In this document: in pieces, positions 35,601 through 45,119 of the stretch
Position numbering within the stretch: the stretch's first letter is position 1
How the letters are laid out: each line of letters starts with the position of its first letter
NCBI GenBank assembly: GCA_905221615.1
Contig: CAJNDT010005877.1
Span: 1-64,000, forward strand
From: Symbiodinium sp. CCMP2592
Taxonomy: Eukaryota; Sar; Dinophyceae; Suessiales; Symbiodiniaceae
Direction of reading: 5' to 3'
DNA: 64,000 nucleotides
Position numbers and translations under genes: made by a program
The notes under the pieces: generated by a model
Told to the model about the DNA's origin: nothing
What the model saw: only the letters and a program-made list of their open reading frames with translations
Database searches by the model: none

Positions 35601-36228
35601 TGAGAGTGCCCCTAGACTTCTGAACTTGTTCGGCCTGTTTGAATTTCGCCATGCCATTGCCGGTTGGCGACTGGATGGCAGGCAACACGATGTCTCAGAA
35701 TTTCTTCACCATCTGCAGCAAAAGCCCATGGGATCCCTTCAGCACACTCAGTGGCAGGGTCGTACTGGGGGAATCGTTGAGGAGTCGGATGTGGGAGTCA
35801 GTCCTCTTCTCCTTCCCCTTCCGACGGGACCTCTGTCTCTCCAAGCCTGCCTAAGATTCTGGGAATCGCAAACTTTTAGTCGAGCGCTGGTATGGGCCCC
35901 AGAACTCCTAGCTGTTGTGATTTGCAGATGGCAAGACGGTGTCAAGAATACCCAGCCGTGCGCCTGGACCGGCCGTGCCATGGTGTCCGTGTGGACATCC
36001 AGCGAGCACACTGCCCAACGATCCTACCAAGTCCTGGCAGGAGTTGCCCACTTTGGGGACTCCCTAGCGTCCGGGCACTACCGAGCCTTCTGGCCAGAGG
36101 ACCCCGCGGATGCGAGATCTCAGGTGTGGATTTGCGACGACTACAAGCTTCCGGAGAGGGCCTCAGCGGCCTTGGTTCAATCACTTTCCCGAAACGTCTA
36201 CATGCTTTTCTTGCAACGAACTCGTTAG
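32572..36228 (+). CDS. Element B: reverse transcriptase-zinc finger-USP polyprotein (1218 aa open frame)
   Basis: RT spans about residues 190-540. Visible motifs are CLIPKPGKPSDKPANLRPLG, FALDLSQAFDT (Asp346), KQGCKLAPTLFSFL, GYADDLTLH (Tyr440 to Asp443, the catalytic pair) and KYLGVMIS. Four zinc fingers follow: CTLC..H..H at 700, CAACKRKF..C at 746, CLTCDFW..H at 823 and CPFCGYKVYD at 872. The C-terminal 250 residues form a USP: NTANSCYANALFQALHQV (Cys979), GRQHDVSEFLHHL, HFGDSLASGHYRAFW (His1169), WICDDYK (Asp1189/1190), ending NVYMLFLQRTR. The frame start is not a real initiator, since the protein would begin in the frameshifted endonuclease. Every RT and USP catalytic residue I expect is present. 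RT copies element RNA into DNA. The protease would act on ubiquitin or a related modifier, but its target is unknown. Confidence 0.85.
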   Translation: MGSIQNGVLSGPFRLECTAAERFFPKLPKRRLIPPESETRRVWRARTLCRADNTAPSAQLIEPHQPMAQPPGLNTLPQPETEVELAQVAHRQAVKQAKKDRIAGFIAEVDASIAEGDQHISFQTLKKLQPWQPARRAQLKDSTGHLLGPAQELAALREYANQVFAAHPPLRPMTGAFPVLESSKLAAHIHSIKPNKAVPDGAAPAAIWRLCSDVIAPVLSRHVAAKEVEDGLESDLIDADLCLIPKPGKPSDKPANLRPLGILRPDAKGLAGAAREALQPLTLSFLKHMPQFAYLPGRGLSDALERVVCHVREARSLLEQAHPTRHAIQQGTQVPSLVGGLTFALDLSQAFDTVSRQEIIGLLQREGADQDTVHLVQALHDGSRYVLHAQGDSTSIETTAGIKQGCKLAPTLFSFLTGDLFRSLVDLFGAEQVLKFLTGYADDLTLHRTIRSEKDLKAIHALIAALLEEVRKHRLRVNIGKCVILVKLAGREAQNVMNKHSCWITNPKGEPVRGWRIGPNKSFPAFQWVSSSKYLGVMISYNHFELQTLHFRMGEAKQKLHQVRQFVYNRRYASTMSRLKVWQSTVLSTLTTGLSDVGLSEESAKQLRSWHAYKVRSVLNLPAHTTRITTKDLFQLYNIQDPVHALQSKLRKRLRKLERRAVQSPDITTDPSVLQVIRDKLLVLSQLPEPEEHPVTSYECTLCAASFETANGLHLHKSRVHPASIDRYVPSSFDRKLHAVDGMPQCAACKRKFHQWKGLRDHLLSGACPEPQKLRSLKEADKQSSHPDIRTLFQLRQDIALLPQHRIAELSRTADSKVLNHRCLTCDFWTFDHTKVKSHFRQAHPKDWSRLHRRAVNICQGYSPQLAKGHSCPFCGYKVYDRRLHPEQCPVLYQVSTQWLRGQPDADVDPVAPPPKPQTKSLASFFRPRSNGTASNSSSTARHPTTDSNQESVTQAPRNTEPQPTGLHKRVLSNTANSCYANALFQALHQVSSFGYDLGAFQSVLTHFGDESAPRLLNLFGLFEFRHAIAGWRLDGRQHDVSEFLHHLQQKPMGSLQHTQWQGRTGGIVEESDVGVSPLLLPLPTGPLSLQACLRFWESQTFSRALVWAPELLAVVICRWQDGVKNTQPCAWTGRAMVSVWTSSEHTAQRSYQVLAGVAHFGDSLASGHYRAFWPEDPADARSQVWICDDYKLPERASAALVQSLSRNVYMLFLQRTR

Positions 36229-37305
36229 CATCATCGCTTCAGGCGATGCATGCCGGCCCAACCTCGGCCCTCAGGGCTAAGCAGGGCGCCCGTGCGTGAG
36301 AAGCCTGTAGTCAATTTCATGTTGACGCAGGCCGCCTCACGTCAAGGCCAAGTGCGTCATGAGCGCACGCGGACATGCACACTCTGTAATTTCCTTCCTC
36401 TCAATCAGCTCTTTTTATTTAGTCAGCTTCCCCCCAGCTCCCTTTGGCCGTCATGACTGCCTCGCCTGCTACTGCCAAGAGCCCGGAGCACAAGCATCTG
36501 TCGCAGCCGGGTTGAAATGACAACGGAAGGAAAAAGCTGCCATCGTTGTCAACCCTTCCGCCTCAAGCTTCGCGAAGCTCTCATCCGACACCCCAATGTC
36601 TTTGGCTCGCGCCTTGAAGACTGCCGCGCTCTCCCCAAAGGACATGGCTCCTAGTGCTAGATTCACTCAAGATCAGACTAGGGCCCAGCACGCCTTGCAA
36701 TCACTTTTAGCGACGGCGAGAATGCCGCTCCCTAGTGCGCCACAATTTAGTCCAGCTTAGTGCTGAATTGCTCTTGCCCCAATATGGGCGCTTAGGCTAA
36801 GCACCCATTTTAGTACGGGAGCAATTAGAAAATGCCACAGACTCCTCAAATCCCGTATGGCGCAGCCTCTGGGAATTCGGTGCTCTTCCGACGCTTTTGC
36901 AAATCTCTTCGGGAGCTGTAGAGCAGCGCGCTAGCCACGGCAAAATGCAGGACACTGCACTTCGCCTGAGCCGATATGGTCAGTCAGCTGTCAGCTGTTT
37001 GACTCACTCAGCTCTGCAGGTACGCACATGTGACCCTTACGGCCTTCTGTCTCCAGCATGAGTAATCCGTGTGGGACGCCACAAGACGGATACTCTAGGC
37101 GCCGGCTTTGCCCGAAGTACGACCCAATTGCTGGGACAGGTGCACAGACGGACGCGTCTGTTCACAACAAGGTGCTTACTCAACTGAGCAGTCTGAGAGG
37201 AATATGAGCGATGAATGCTAGCAGATAACCAGTTTCACGAGTGCACGGGACCAAAGGCGCCCGCAAAGCGCAGAGCACGCTCGCGCAGCGTTCAATTGAA
37301 AAAAA
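36229..37305. other. 3' flank of element B and unassigned DNA
   Basis: The first 200-250 bases may be the 3' UTR of element B. Apart from the small minus-strand ORF at 36469-36666, I see no gene or repeat. Confidence 0.4.
36469..36666 (-). CDS. Small dinoflagellate element-type ORF (65 aa), fragment
   Basis: The frame starts at ATG 36666 and reads MNLALGAMSFGESAAVFKAR, then AKDIGVSDESFAKLEAEGLT. The pattern of a short helix, DIG-x-S-x-E-S, and LEAEGLTTMAAFSF is, from memory, similar to the start of large dinoflagellate retroelement or phage-like polyproteins, but I cannot verify this. It would be a 5' fragment of a longer gene on the minus strand, with nothing matching downstream on that strand (lower coordinates). 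Confidence 0.4.
   Translation of the reverse strand: MNLALGAMSFGESAAVFKARAKDIGVSDESFAKLEAEGLTTMAAFSFRCHFNPAATDACAPGSWQ

Positions 37306-37350
<45 letters not shown>
37306..37350. repeat. (TAG)n microsatellite
   Basis: About 15 perfect TAG units after a short A-run. A G-run of 18 bases follows at 37394-37411. Confidence 0.92.
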
Positions 37351-37439
37351 GCGGCCCCCACCCTACCCACTATCCCTTTTGCATGCGTTGCTTGGGGGGG
37401 GGGGGGGGGGCTGATAACGTACAAGCAGCCTCGAACAGT

Positions 37440-38080
37440 TATGACCACCCATTTTCGAGTTTTCGCTGAAAGCCCTCGCAAAGGCAAAAGACAACGTAGC
37501 AAAGTCCAGAGGTAGGCTTGGCGACTAGAAAGACGGCTGACGTCACGAAAGCAATGTAAATACCGAGTAAAATGGCTCTTCCGGAGTTGTTCGGGGCGTC
37601 GGCGTAACAATGTCGTCATCATTCTTCCCGCACCCGCCCCCCCACCCCCCGCCAAAAGCAAGTCCAGAATCGGATGCTAGAGTTTGAAAACTCGTTGTTA
37701 GTAATGGAGTGTGACATGAGCAAAGTACTTTAAAGACCGAGTAAAAAAGCTTTCCCCCAACCACTTTCAAGTTTTTCGCTGAAAGCCCTCGCAAAGGCAA
37801 AAGACAACATAGCAAAGTCCAGAGGTAGGCTTGGCGACTATATAAGATAGCAGACGTCGCGAAAGTACGGTAAATACCGAGTAAAAAGGCTCTTCCGGAG
37901 ATGTTGTTCGGGGTGTCGGCGTAACGATGTCGTCATCATTCTTCCCGCACCTTCCCACCCACCCCAAAAAGAATAGTTCCGAAAACGATCCCGGAGTTTC
38001 AAAACTCGGAGGTGATTTTTGAGGCTTCATAAGATGTTGCTACATGCCGAAAGTGCTGTAAATACCGAATAAAACGGATG
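37440..38080. repeat. 313-bp direct repeat, two copies plus a partial
   Basis: The word tttcgctgaaagccctcgca occurs at 37461 and 37774, 313 bp apart. Similarity continues through aggtaggcttggcgacta, taaataccgagtaaaa and gtcgtcatcattcttcccgc. A partial third copy (gtaaataccgaataaaacgg) ends near 38080. No coding signature. Confidence 0.85.
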
Positions 38081-38129
38081 TGTGTTACAAGCGCATGTAA
38101 CACGAGGTAGTGGGTAGGGGGGGGGTGGC

Positions 38130-38130
<1 letters not shown>

Positions 38131-38195
<65 letters not shown>

Positions 38196-38200
38196 CAGGT

Positions 38201-38280
<80 letters not shown>
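38131..38280. repeat. (AGT)n microsatellite
   Basis: About 50 AGT units with one AGC/GTG interruption near 38194. Confidence 0.95.
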
Positions 38281-38281
<1 letters not shown>

Positions 38282-38320
38282 TCACCCACATGGCACGCCA
38301 ATGACAGCTCCGCGGGGACT

Positions 38321-38322
38321 AC

Positions 38323-38382
<60 letters not shown>

Positions 38383-38453
38383 CAGTAGCAGTAGCAGTAG
38401 CAGTAGCAGCAGTAGTAGTAGTAGCAGCAGTAGTGGTAGTAGTAGTAGTAGTG

Positions 38454-38484
<31 letters not shown>

Positions 38485-38497
38485 CAGTAGCAGTAGC

Positions 38498-38531
<34 letters not shown>

Positions 38532-38575
38532 ATAGTAGTAGTGGTAGTGGTAGTGGTAATAGCAGCAGCGGGAGT
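38321..38575. repeat. (AGT/AGC)n compound microsatellite
   Basis: AGT units with AGC and GGT variants. Flanking unique words (ccaatgacagctccgcgg at 38298 and again at 38788) suggest the tract expanded within a duplicated segment. Confidence 0.92.
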
Positions 38576-39976
38576 AGCAGTTGCAGTCGTCGTCGTGAGG
38601 GTGCAGCGGTCCAAACTTGCTTCCACGTCTTCTGCTGCTACAATTACATGAAAGGGATGAGCCAGTTTCTGCTACTGTAGCAGCTGCAAAAGTCGGAGTC
38701 ATCAGCTCCAGCAGAAACAAGGGAAGTGATCCAAATTCAAAACAGCACCGCATCTGGATCAGGAATTTTGGTCACCCAGCTGGCGAGCCAATGACAGCTC
38801 CGCGGCACGGACCAGGAATCTGTTCCCTGTCCCCCTCTTGCTTGGTACCAGTATACCGCTAGTATCATGACAGTACATCTATGAAATTCGTGAAGCGGCT
38901 TTACGGGACGCACCTTGAACCTTGAAACATGCCAACAAGAACAGGTTCACAGTCTCACTGCCATTCTTGCTAAACCTGATCTTCATAAGACGCATGGAGT
39001 TGAGTTCACGTTAGGAAACTGTGTATGCTGGCCTCACCGGCCAAAGAATCTTGGTCTACAGTTGTGCAACATTCTGCGGAACTGGAAATATTGGCCAGGA
39101 TCGGCTTAAATGCCGAGCGGCTTGCAAAAAAGCAGGAGGGCGAAGTTGCTGTTACACTCTCACAACTCGGACAATCCGGTCGCTCTGGCGCGTTAAAGGA
39201 TCTGCGCCCGCTGTGGATTGCTTCTGTTGCAGGGAGGATTCGGTGTAAATAGCTTCTCCTTCAAACTTTTCAACGCCTCCACTTGCCAAGAGCTGTTTTG
39301 GAGGAGTCCAACACCGTTGTGTCATGTCTGCTTGGTAATCTGCAGCTTTGGCGGGTGAGCAAAGGTGGAGGCATGTTTGTAGTGGGTGAACTCGCCATCA
39401 GTCATGCTTATGTCGACGACGGGCCGCTGATTGACGGCACGCTGCTGCATCGCAAAAGCTGTGCAAATGTGACGCAATGGAACCCAACCCAGCATGTTGA
39501 GACTAAGTAAGCCCGGACACCGGTGCTTTCGGAACCAATCGGCACACTGATAACCTCGGGTGGAGTGATAATGCTGAACTCTTACGTAACTAAATAACGG
39601 CGAAAGTGTTGACCTCAGGCCTCTCATTTCCTGTCACGAACGTTGGTAGCGCAACTTTGGCCAGGACATGATTGACCAGCATTGCGAAGCACTGCAGGCA
39701 CGCACTCGAGAGCACAACTGTCCATCAAATCCCTTGTCTGTTTACACGTGCATTGCATAGTAGCCTGGCCTACAAAAGCTGAGATACATAGACTTCCGAC
39801 CCATAAAGCATGTGCGGGCAAGCATTCTGCAACACAAGATGCTCAAGCTTCGAAACCTATGTCTATCAGCCTCACTATCATGCCTGACTTCTCTCTGGCA
39901 TAGAGTTTACAGCATCCTAGGCATTACACAGGAGATGTCCTCGTTGCTTGATGAACTCAGTAAGTGACCCGGTGCT
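38576..39976. other. Unassigned region with one exon-like block
   Basis: At about 39062-39237, after an acceptor-like tggtctacag, the plus strand encodes a plausible peptide (SAELEILARIGLNAERLAKK...KDLRPLWIASVAG). A second open block follows at 39283-39350. No family is recognised. The rest is without signal. Confidence 0.3.
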
Positions 39977-40435
39977 CTATTCTTCGAAACGAACAAAGTA
40001 GTCTTGCGGCATTTCATTCACCGCATCCGACACAAGGATCCGAGAATGAGGGCTCCTGGCCTGCATTGGCAGCGGCTGGCCGCCAATCCCTGCGTGGGTT
40101 GCAGACAGCGACATGCTGCTTGCATTGCCTGCAGTGCCGTGCTGAGGCAGCCGGTGCAGCAGCCCTTGCAGGAGCGCTTGCAGCTCGCTGTCCGTGCAGT
40201 AGCAACCATCCTCAGAATCATCGTTGACGAGCTTGGCAAATGCGTCCAGTTCGAGGCCCTGCGAAGATCGGCTTTCGCGGCAAAGAGCTTCAAACTCGAG
40301 CTGCCACTCCCGATCGGTGCCGGTGAAGCCGGTTTGCTCTGCAAACGGTCGCATGTCACCAGCCGTCAGGAAGCCGTTGCACATCGTGTCCAGAGCAGCG
40401 AACACCGCCTCGATACATCCTCGTCTGGTATTTAC
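39977..40435 (-). CDS. Diverged EF-hand exon, copy 10 of the family
   Basis: On the minus strand, after ccttgccag, an exon-like frame begins at 40435 in the same phase as the array at 46555-51292. It encodes an EF-hand-like loop (DTMCNGFLTAGD), then MRPFAEQTGFTGTDREWQLE, and LVNDDSEDGCYCTDSELQAL. The loop has Asp at position 12 instead of Glu, and Met/Asn/Phe at other ligand positions, so calcium binding is doubtful. The C-terminal tail (GTAGNASSMSLSATHAGIGG) differs from the array copies. It lies 6 kb from the array on the same strand. Confidence 0.6.
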   Translation of the reverse strand, partial: VNTRRGCIEAVFAALDTMCNGFLTAGDMRPFAEQTGFTGTDREWQLEFEALCRESRSSQGLELDAFAKLVNDDSEDGCYCTDSELQALLQGLLHRLPQHGTAGNASSMSLSATHAGIGGQPLPMQARSPHSRILVSDAVNEMPQDYFVRFEE

Positions 40436-41161
40436 CTGGCAAGGACCCTGTGCCGCATACACTTTAAGACGCATCGTGGCATTTTGTTGGTCCTACATTC
40501 GTGGGCGCTTCCTTGTGTTGTTCGCGCAAGGGACCGATGGAGAAACGACGTAACGACCTGCGGACGGACGGTGGAGGCACTGACTCTGCACGAGTGTAGC
40601 CAGATCAGATACACCAACAATTCAAGAACGATCAAAAGGCTTCAAAAAGGCATTGCCCTATCCGTTGGCTAGATTCCTACGGAGCACGTTCAACAACTTT
40701 GCCTGATTCGGGTGGGTTTAAGTGAATGTCACTACGGTTTGATGCGATTCGATTGTGCTCACCGTACCTTCAAAGGCCAAACGTTCGACATTGTTGTGCA
40801 CTCTTTGCTTGCCAGGATCGTCGAGAGGATGTTAATCGACATTGACCGACTGCTTCTCAATTCGCGAGCGGACGCGAAGCATGTTTTGTAGCCGGTTCGC
40901 CGCTGGGGTCTCATCCCCCTACCCACGACGGAGACCAGGCATGACCAGGCGACACAATGGGGCAGCACAGGGTGGCCCTCGGGTTGGACGGGAATGCAAG
41001 TCGTCGTTTCCCGCAACACAGCAATCCCGCCCGCTCGCACAACCTCAAGTAGGCAGCCAAAGCTATGACCAAACAGGGGGAGGTACCGACAAATACCGAC
41101 GGACTTGTAGTAGCTAAGCAGGCTTGGAAGCAAATCAGCGGATGGAAACCAAGATGCATCG
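40436..41161. other. Unassigned region
   Basis: Open frames of moderate length exist on both strands. One (about 40680-40890, plus) reads CHYGLMRFDCAHRTFKGQTF with protein-like composition but no recognisable motif. Confidence 0.3.
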
Positions 41162-41752
41162 ATGATGGCGGCCAGGCTTACTGTAGTCTATAACGAGGCA
41201 AGGAACCACCTAGAAGGGCTGGTAGCTTGTCCTCACCGACCTGCGGACTGGAAGGAACTGCTCAAAAAGATGTTGGGAAGATTTTCGCAAGCACGATACC
41301 AGTGGTGCTTCAACAAGCACTGGCCACCCTCCGGGAGGCCCTTTTGCAGACGTTGCGACCTTGTGAGGAGGGGGAACTCCGGCCTGGGCCATCAACCGGT
41401 GGGTGGTCAAAGCACAGGACCGGACGGGATCTCGCACGAAGCCGCTCGGGAGCTCGGAAGCTTGACGACATGCTACACAAAGGCAAGGGATCAGCGTCTT
41501 GGACAAGCATCGGGGGTCCACGTAAATTTTCAGAAGATCGATTGCAGGGGTGTCAAGTCCCCTGCCTGCTTTCGGTGCCTCATCACAGTCATCGGCTCGC
41601 CGGCGAGCTTCGGGGAGGCCATCCCAAACATAGTCGCTGAAATGCAGCGCAAGGGCAGGGATGTTTTTACCATAAATAAACACAATTCAACCCCGTGCCG
41701 GAACACACCTGAAACCCCGCATGGCAGCGTACGGCGTACTCGACCCAAGTGA
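41162..41752 (+). pseudogene. Fragment resembling a LINE reverse transcriptase N-terminus
   Basis: The frame contains STGPDGISHEAARELG, close to the K-x-x-GPDGI-x-x-E motif that opens the RT domain of many non-LTR elements, preceded by a helical stretch (ADWKELLKKMLGRFSQARYQ). The expected following motifs (LxPK, AFDxV, YADD) are absent, so only a short, decayed piece is present. It differs from the RT of elements A-C (NKAVPDGAAP at the same position), suggesting a different LINE clade. Confidence 0.45.
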
Positions 41753-42403
41753 GAAGCTCACCACCATGGGCAGCGGAAACAGCCAGCCCTCAAACACTCG
41801 GAGGAGAGGAGGAAACACGCCAGCTATGCTCAACCAATGACCGGCATCCACTGAGACAGTTGCCATTACAGGCAACTGCGAAAGTCATGCCTTGGTCGTG
41901 CCCGGGTGGCCTTTCCCCATGTAAGCGCATGATTCAAGAAGTCACGACAAGTCGTGCCCGGAACCCTTTCCCCCATCTAAGCGCATGCATCAAAGGGTTG
42001 TTGGAGTCACACATTGTCAACTTTAAACGTGCAGCGCTCACATGGGCAGTGCATTTTGCCTAGACAATCTTGCGTTACAGCTCCAGATTTCCATGACAGC
42101 AAGAGCTGCGTCAACATCAGCACGGAAGGCTTTCCCCCATGTAAGCGCTTGCCTTCCACTCGCCACCCACCCACTACCACCACTCTCCCTTTGTGCCAAC
42201 TGCCACAGCACTTTGCCAGAGGCTCCGATATGATACACTGAAACCCACGGTCGCACCTGGTTGCACCTTTCAGCGAACACCGGTGGACAGCCACGCGCGA
42301 CAAACAACACAAGCAAGAGAGACGGACACGCAACCTCCCCACACAACCAACAGTCTTTGCATATCCAATGTTGGTCATTGCCGCAACATCGCCGTTTGCA
42401 GCT
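41753..42403. other. Unassigned region with a short imperfect repeat
   Basis: Words of the form gtcgtgcccgg...tttcccccatgtaagcgc recur near 41893, 41952 and 42130. No gene recognised. Confidence 0.4.
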
Positions 42404-44978
42404 TCACTGCAACACCAGACAGCGCAAAGACAACCACCTTATCTTGCCGCGCCCCACCCCGGAGCGCGAAACAGTATGCAAGCTGTGATCAAACTGTGCG
42501 CGTCTTCTGCCCCAATGAACAGCGTGGCAAAGAAGCTCGCCCACATCCGGGAGGACCTGTTTTGCAGTGCCCACGGGAAGACCCTCCATGCCCTCGAAGG
42601 TCGAAGGAGCTGCTGCATTTCCCGTCATGTCTTCCAGCAGGTTGATGGTTTGTTGCATGTTGGTGGTTACCTTGCTCTCGACTTGGTCCGCCATGGACTT
42701 CATGATGCCCTTGGTCCACCCCACAGCCGAGTGCCCACGTAAGGGCGTGCTCGGCTCCTAGTCGGCCACTCCGCGGAGGGCTCCCTCGTGGATCCACTTT
42801 CACGGTCCCGTCTGTGCTGGATCCCCTTTCATCGGCATGGGCATGGGAGAGTATCACTCATGGGGCTGTGGAGGTGGAGGTAGTGTCACGACCGCGAATC
42901 ACTGGTTGTCCGCGCTTGACGATGGATCGGATTAATTCCCAATCTTGAAAAGGCCCGCCAACCCGAAAAAGCCAAGGTGTGTTAAACTCTCCCCGAGCGA
43001 CAGGGCCAGAACACCTTCGTGAAGAAGACGTTGAGCTCGCGAAAAAGGACAAGGGGGAGACCCCCTTGCCGGAGCGCGTGCGTGCGCACCCAAGCAACGG
43101 AGGCAATCTGCGGCTGCATTTTCTCAGAGCCGGCTGTTGCAGGGCTTCGGCTCACAGAAAATCTCAAGTTTGGATCTGGCATGGGTTTCGCCCCGGAATG
43201 CAGTAGACGTCCTAAACAACAAAGCGGACAGGAAAAAAGGTAGCGGGAATCCCTTGGCAAGGTGAGCAAATTGGGAGGCTCCGCTCCTTTGGAGAGCTTG
43301 GATAGAGTACAGCGTGCCCATCTGGGGCAGGGACTGATCGAGTGGGGTTGGCTCCGGCGGCCAGTCTTGAATTATTTCTGCACGCGGAAAGGAAATAGGG
43401 TCGCAGCTGAGACGAGGCGGCTGGTTTCCCCGCAGGTCCCCTCAAGGAAAGATTGAAACTGAAATTCACAGTTGGAGACTAAATATCCGGGGAACAAGGT
43501 GAGCTTGCAAGCATGTGCTGCCAGCTCCCACCCTTGAAGCTCAGCGTCGTCGAGGGGTTCTCCCCTGGCCTTCCTTGCGCTCTGCTGCTTTGCGGCGCCC
43601 ATCCAGCTTCCTTTGAGCCTCTCGCGACGTCGTCGCTCTATGTCACTCTTGCTGACTGAGTTCCCCCAGTGGTGGCGGTGCTGGCGCACCAAGTGGCTCA
43701 ACACGGCAGGACTCGTCGCTGCTGGCATGGATTAATGATTAATGATTCAGAATACTATTCAGAATGATCGAAGTCATCGAAAATGTCGTAAGATGGATGG
43801 ATTCCGGCTGGGCGGAAGTGCCGTTGCCGAACCTCCCCCCGCATCCCGTGCGGTCCAATCGGCTCCTCTTGGTTGAGGTTTCGACCAACACCCATTATGT
43901 TGTGGTATGCCGTGTTGTCCTGGGCTGCGCTGTGGTCACCTGCGCAGTGCTCCAGGATGCTCGTTGAGTTTGGGGCAAGGAGGAGATCCGATTCCATCAC
44001 GAGGATGCTATCTCTCGGCTCTGACTTGGGGCCACATCCCCTCGTAGCAGGTGTTGATTGCCACGTCAACTTTTTCGGGGGCGCAAGTGCACTCCACGTG
44101 GTCATCCGTTGCAGCGTAAGGCTCGGCCGGTTTCTCACGCTTCGTCATTGCTTGGAGGTATTGCTGCTGCTGCCTGCCTCGATGGGGGAGATTTGTCGAA
44201 CCAGGCCCGTCTTGGGGACTGGTGGAGCATCAGGGCGAATGATGACCGACTTGCTCATGCTCTCCATCGGCAGCAGGTGGGCTAGCCACAGCTCGCACTG
44301 CATGGAGATGCCTTGGGCCCGGGGCCCGCTCTCCGCAGCTGGGCTTTGCTTGCAAACGACCAGTAGACGACTGGCCTCAAGCAGGGGATCATCATGATCC
44401 GTTATTTCATCGCGACTGGTAGCAGTAAAGTTGAACCTCGGTTTCGGCTCCTTGGTTGTGGGGGAGTCCCCGGCTAGCTGGATCTTGGTCTTGGCTCTCT
44501 GGGCTGCGGGGGTGTCCCCGTCTGGCTTTGTCTTGGTGGTCTTAGCGGGGGGCCAGAGAGCTTGAACTTCAATGCGGCAGGCTCGGCGCTGGCAGGGGTT
44601 TCGCCCGTTTGGCGAGATCGGCAATCTCCCTTGTAGCGTCCCCCAAGTAGGTCTGGATCTCCGCTGCGTTGACGGCTGTGCATCCGTGCAGTACGCACTT
44701 CGGGTCCTTTTGCTATCCTGTTGCTCGTGCGCACCATGGAAGGACGGTCCTTCGGAGCAACGACGACACTGAAGGGACGGCTTTCCCCTCTGGTCAAGCC
44801 TTTTTTGCTCCACAATCGCCGTCACTCCTTTACGGGGATTCCCCGGCTTGGGCCTCGAGGACCTGGACAGCCGCGGTGTCCGAAAAGAAGCGAACTTGAT
44901 TTCGGGCAGAACTCGGGCATGTTTCGCTTGGAGAAGAGGGTCACGAAGGGCACATCCCTGGGCTCGAACCGCGCACGG
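42404..44978 (-). other. Minus-strand exon-like open blocks downstream of a DinoSL copy
   Basis: Four blocks have protein-like composition on the minus strand. They are 44145-44978 (basic; open from the spliced-leader copy without an ATG for a long way; includes KPGNPRKGVTAIVEQKRLDQ), 43755-44060 (PKSEPRDSILVMESDLLLAP), 43520-43728 (SDIERRRRERLKGSWMGAAK) and 42560-42724 (MGWTKGIMKSMADQVESKVT). They could be exons of one gene or pieces of a retroposed transcript. I recognise no domain and cannot set exon borders. Confidence 0.3.
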
Positions 44979-45000
44979 CTTGAGCCAAAATGGCTACGGT
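44979..45000 (-). other. Complete 22-nt dinoflagellate spliced-leader (DinoSL) sequence
   Basis: Read on the minus strand, bases 45000 to 44979 give A-CCGTAGCCATTTTGGCTC-AAG, matching all 22 positions of DinoSL with A at the variable first base. A functional SL RNA gene would continue with a GT splice donor. Here the next bases are CCGTGC, so this is not an SL RNA gene. It is more likely the 5' end of a trans-spliced mRNA that was reverse-transcribed and re-inserted. Confidence 0.88.
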
Positions 45001-45119
45001 CTCTCGCTCTCGCACTCTGTCTTCTCTCTCTCTCTCTCTTCCGGGCTTGGAGGTCGGGCCAGCGTTCAAGGCCCTTCCGGGTGTTTGTCCCAGCGGGCTC
45101 AGCTGTATTGAGGTTCAAG

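Larger units (their letters stand above)
31097..36228 (+). mobile_element. Retroelement B: EN-RT-zinc finger-USP LINE-like element
   Basis: Following the (AGT)n tract, this copy holds an endonuclease in three frames and then one 1218-codon open frame for reverse transcriptase, four zinc fingers and a ubiquitin-specific protease. It lacks the linker domain of elements A and C. The left boundary is set at the microsatellite and the right at the USP stop. A 3' UTR probably extends beyond 36228 but its end is not visible. Confidence 0.82.

Noticed and set aside
44957..44973. GGTTCGAGCCC on the minus strand as a tRNA B box beside the DinoSL copy
   Set aside because: No T-arm pairing, no A box at a suitable distance and no cloverleaf; probably chance.
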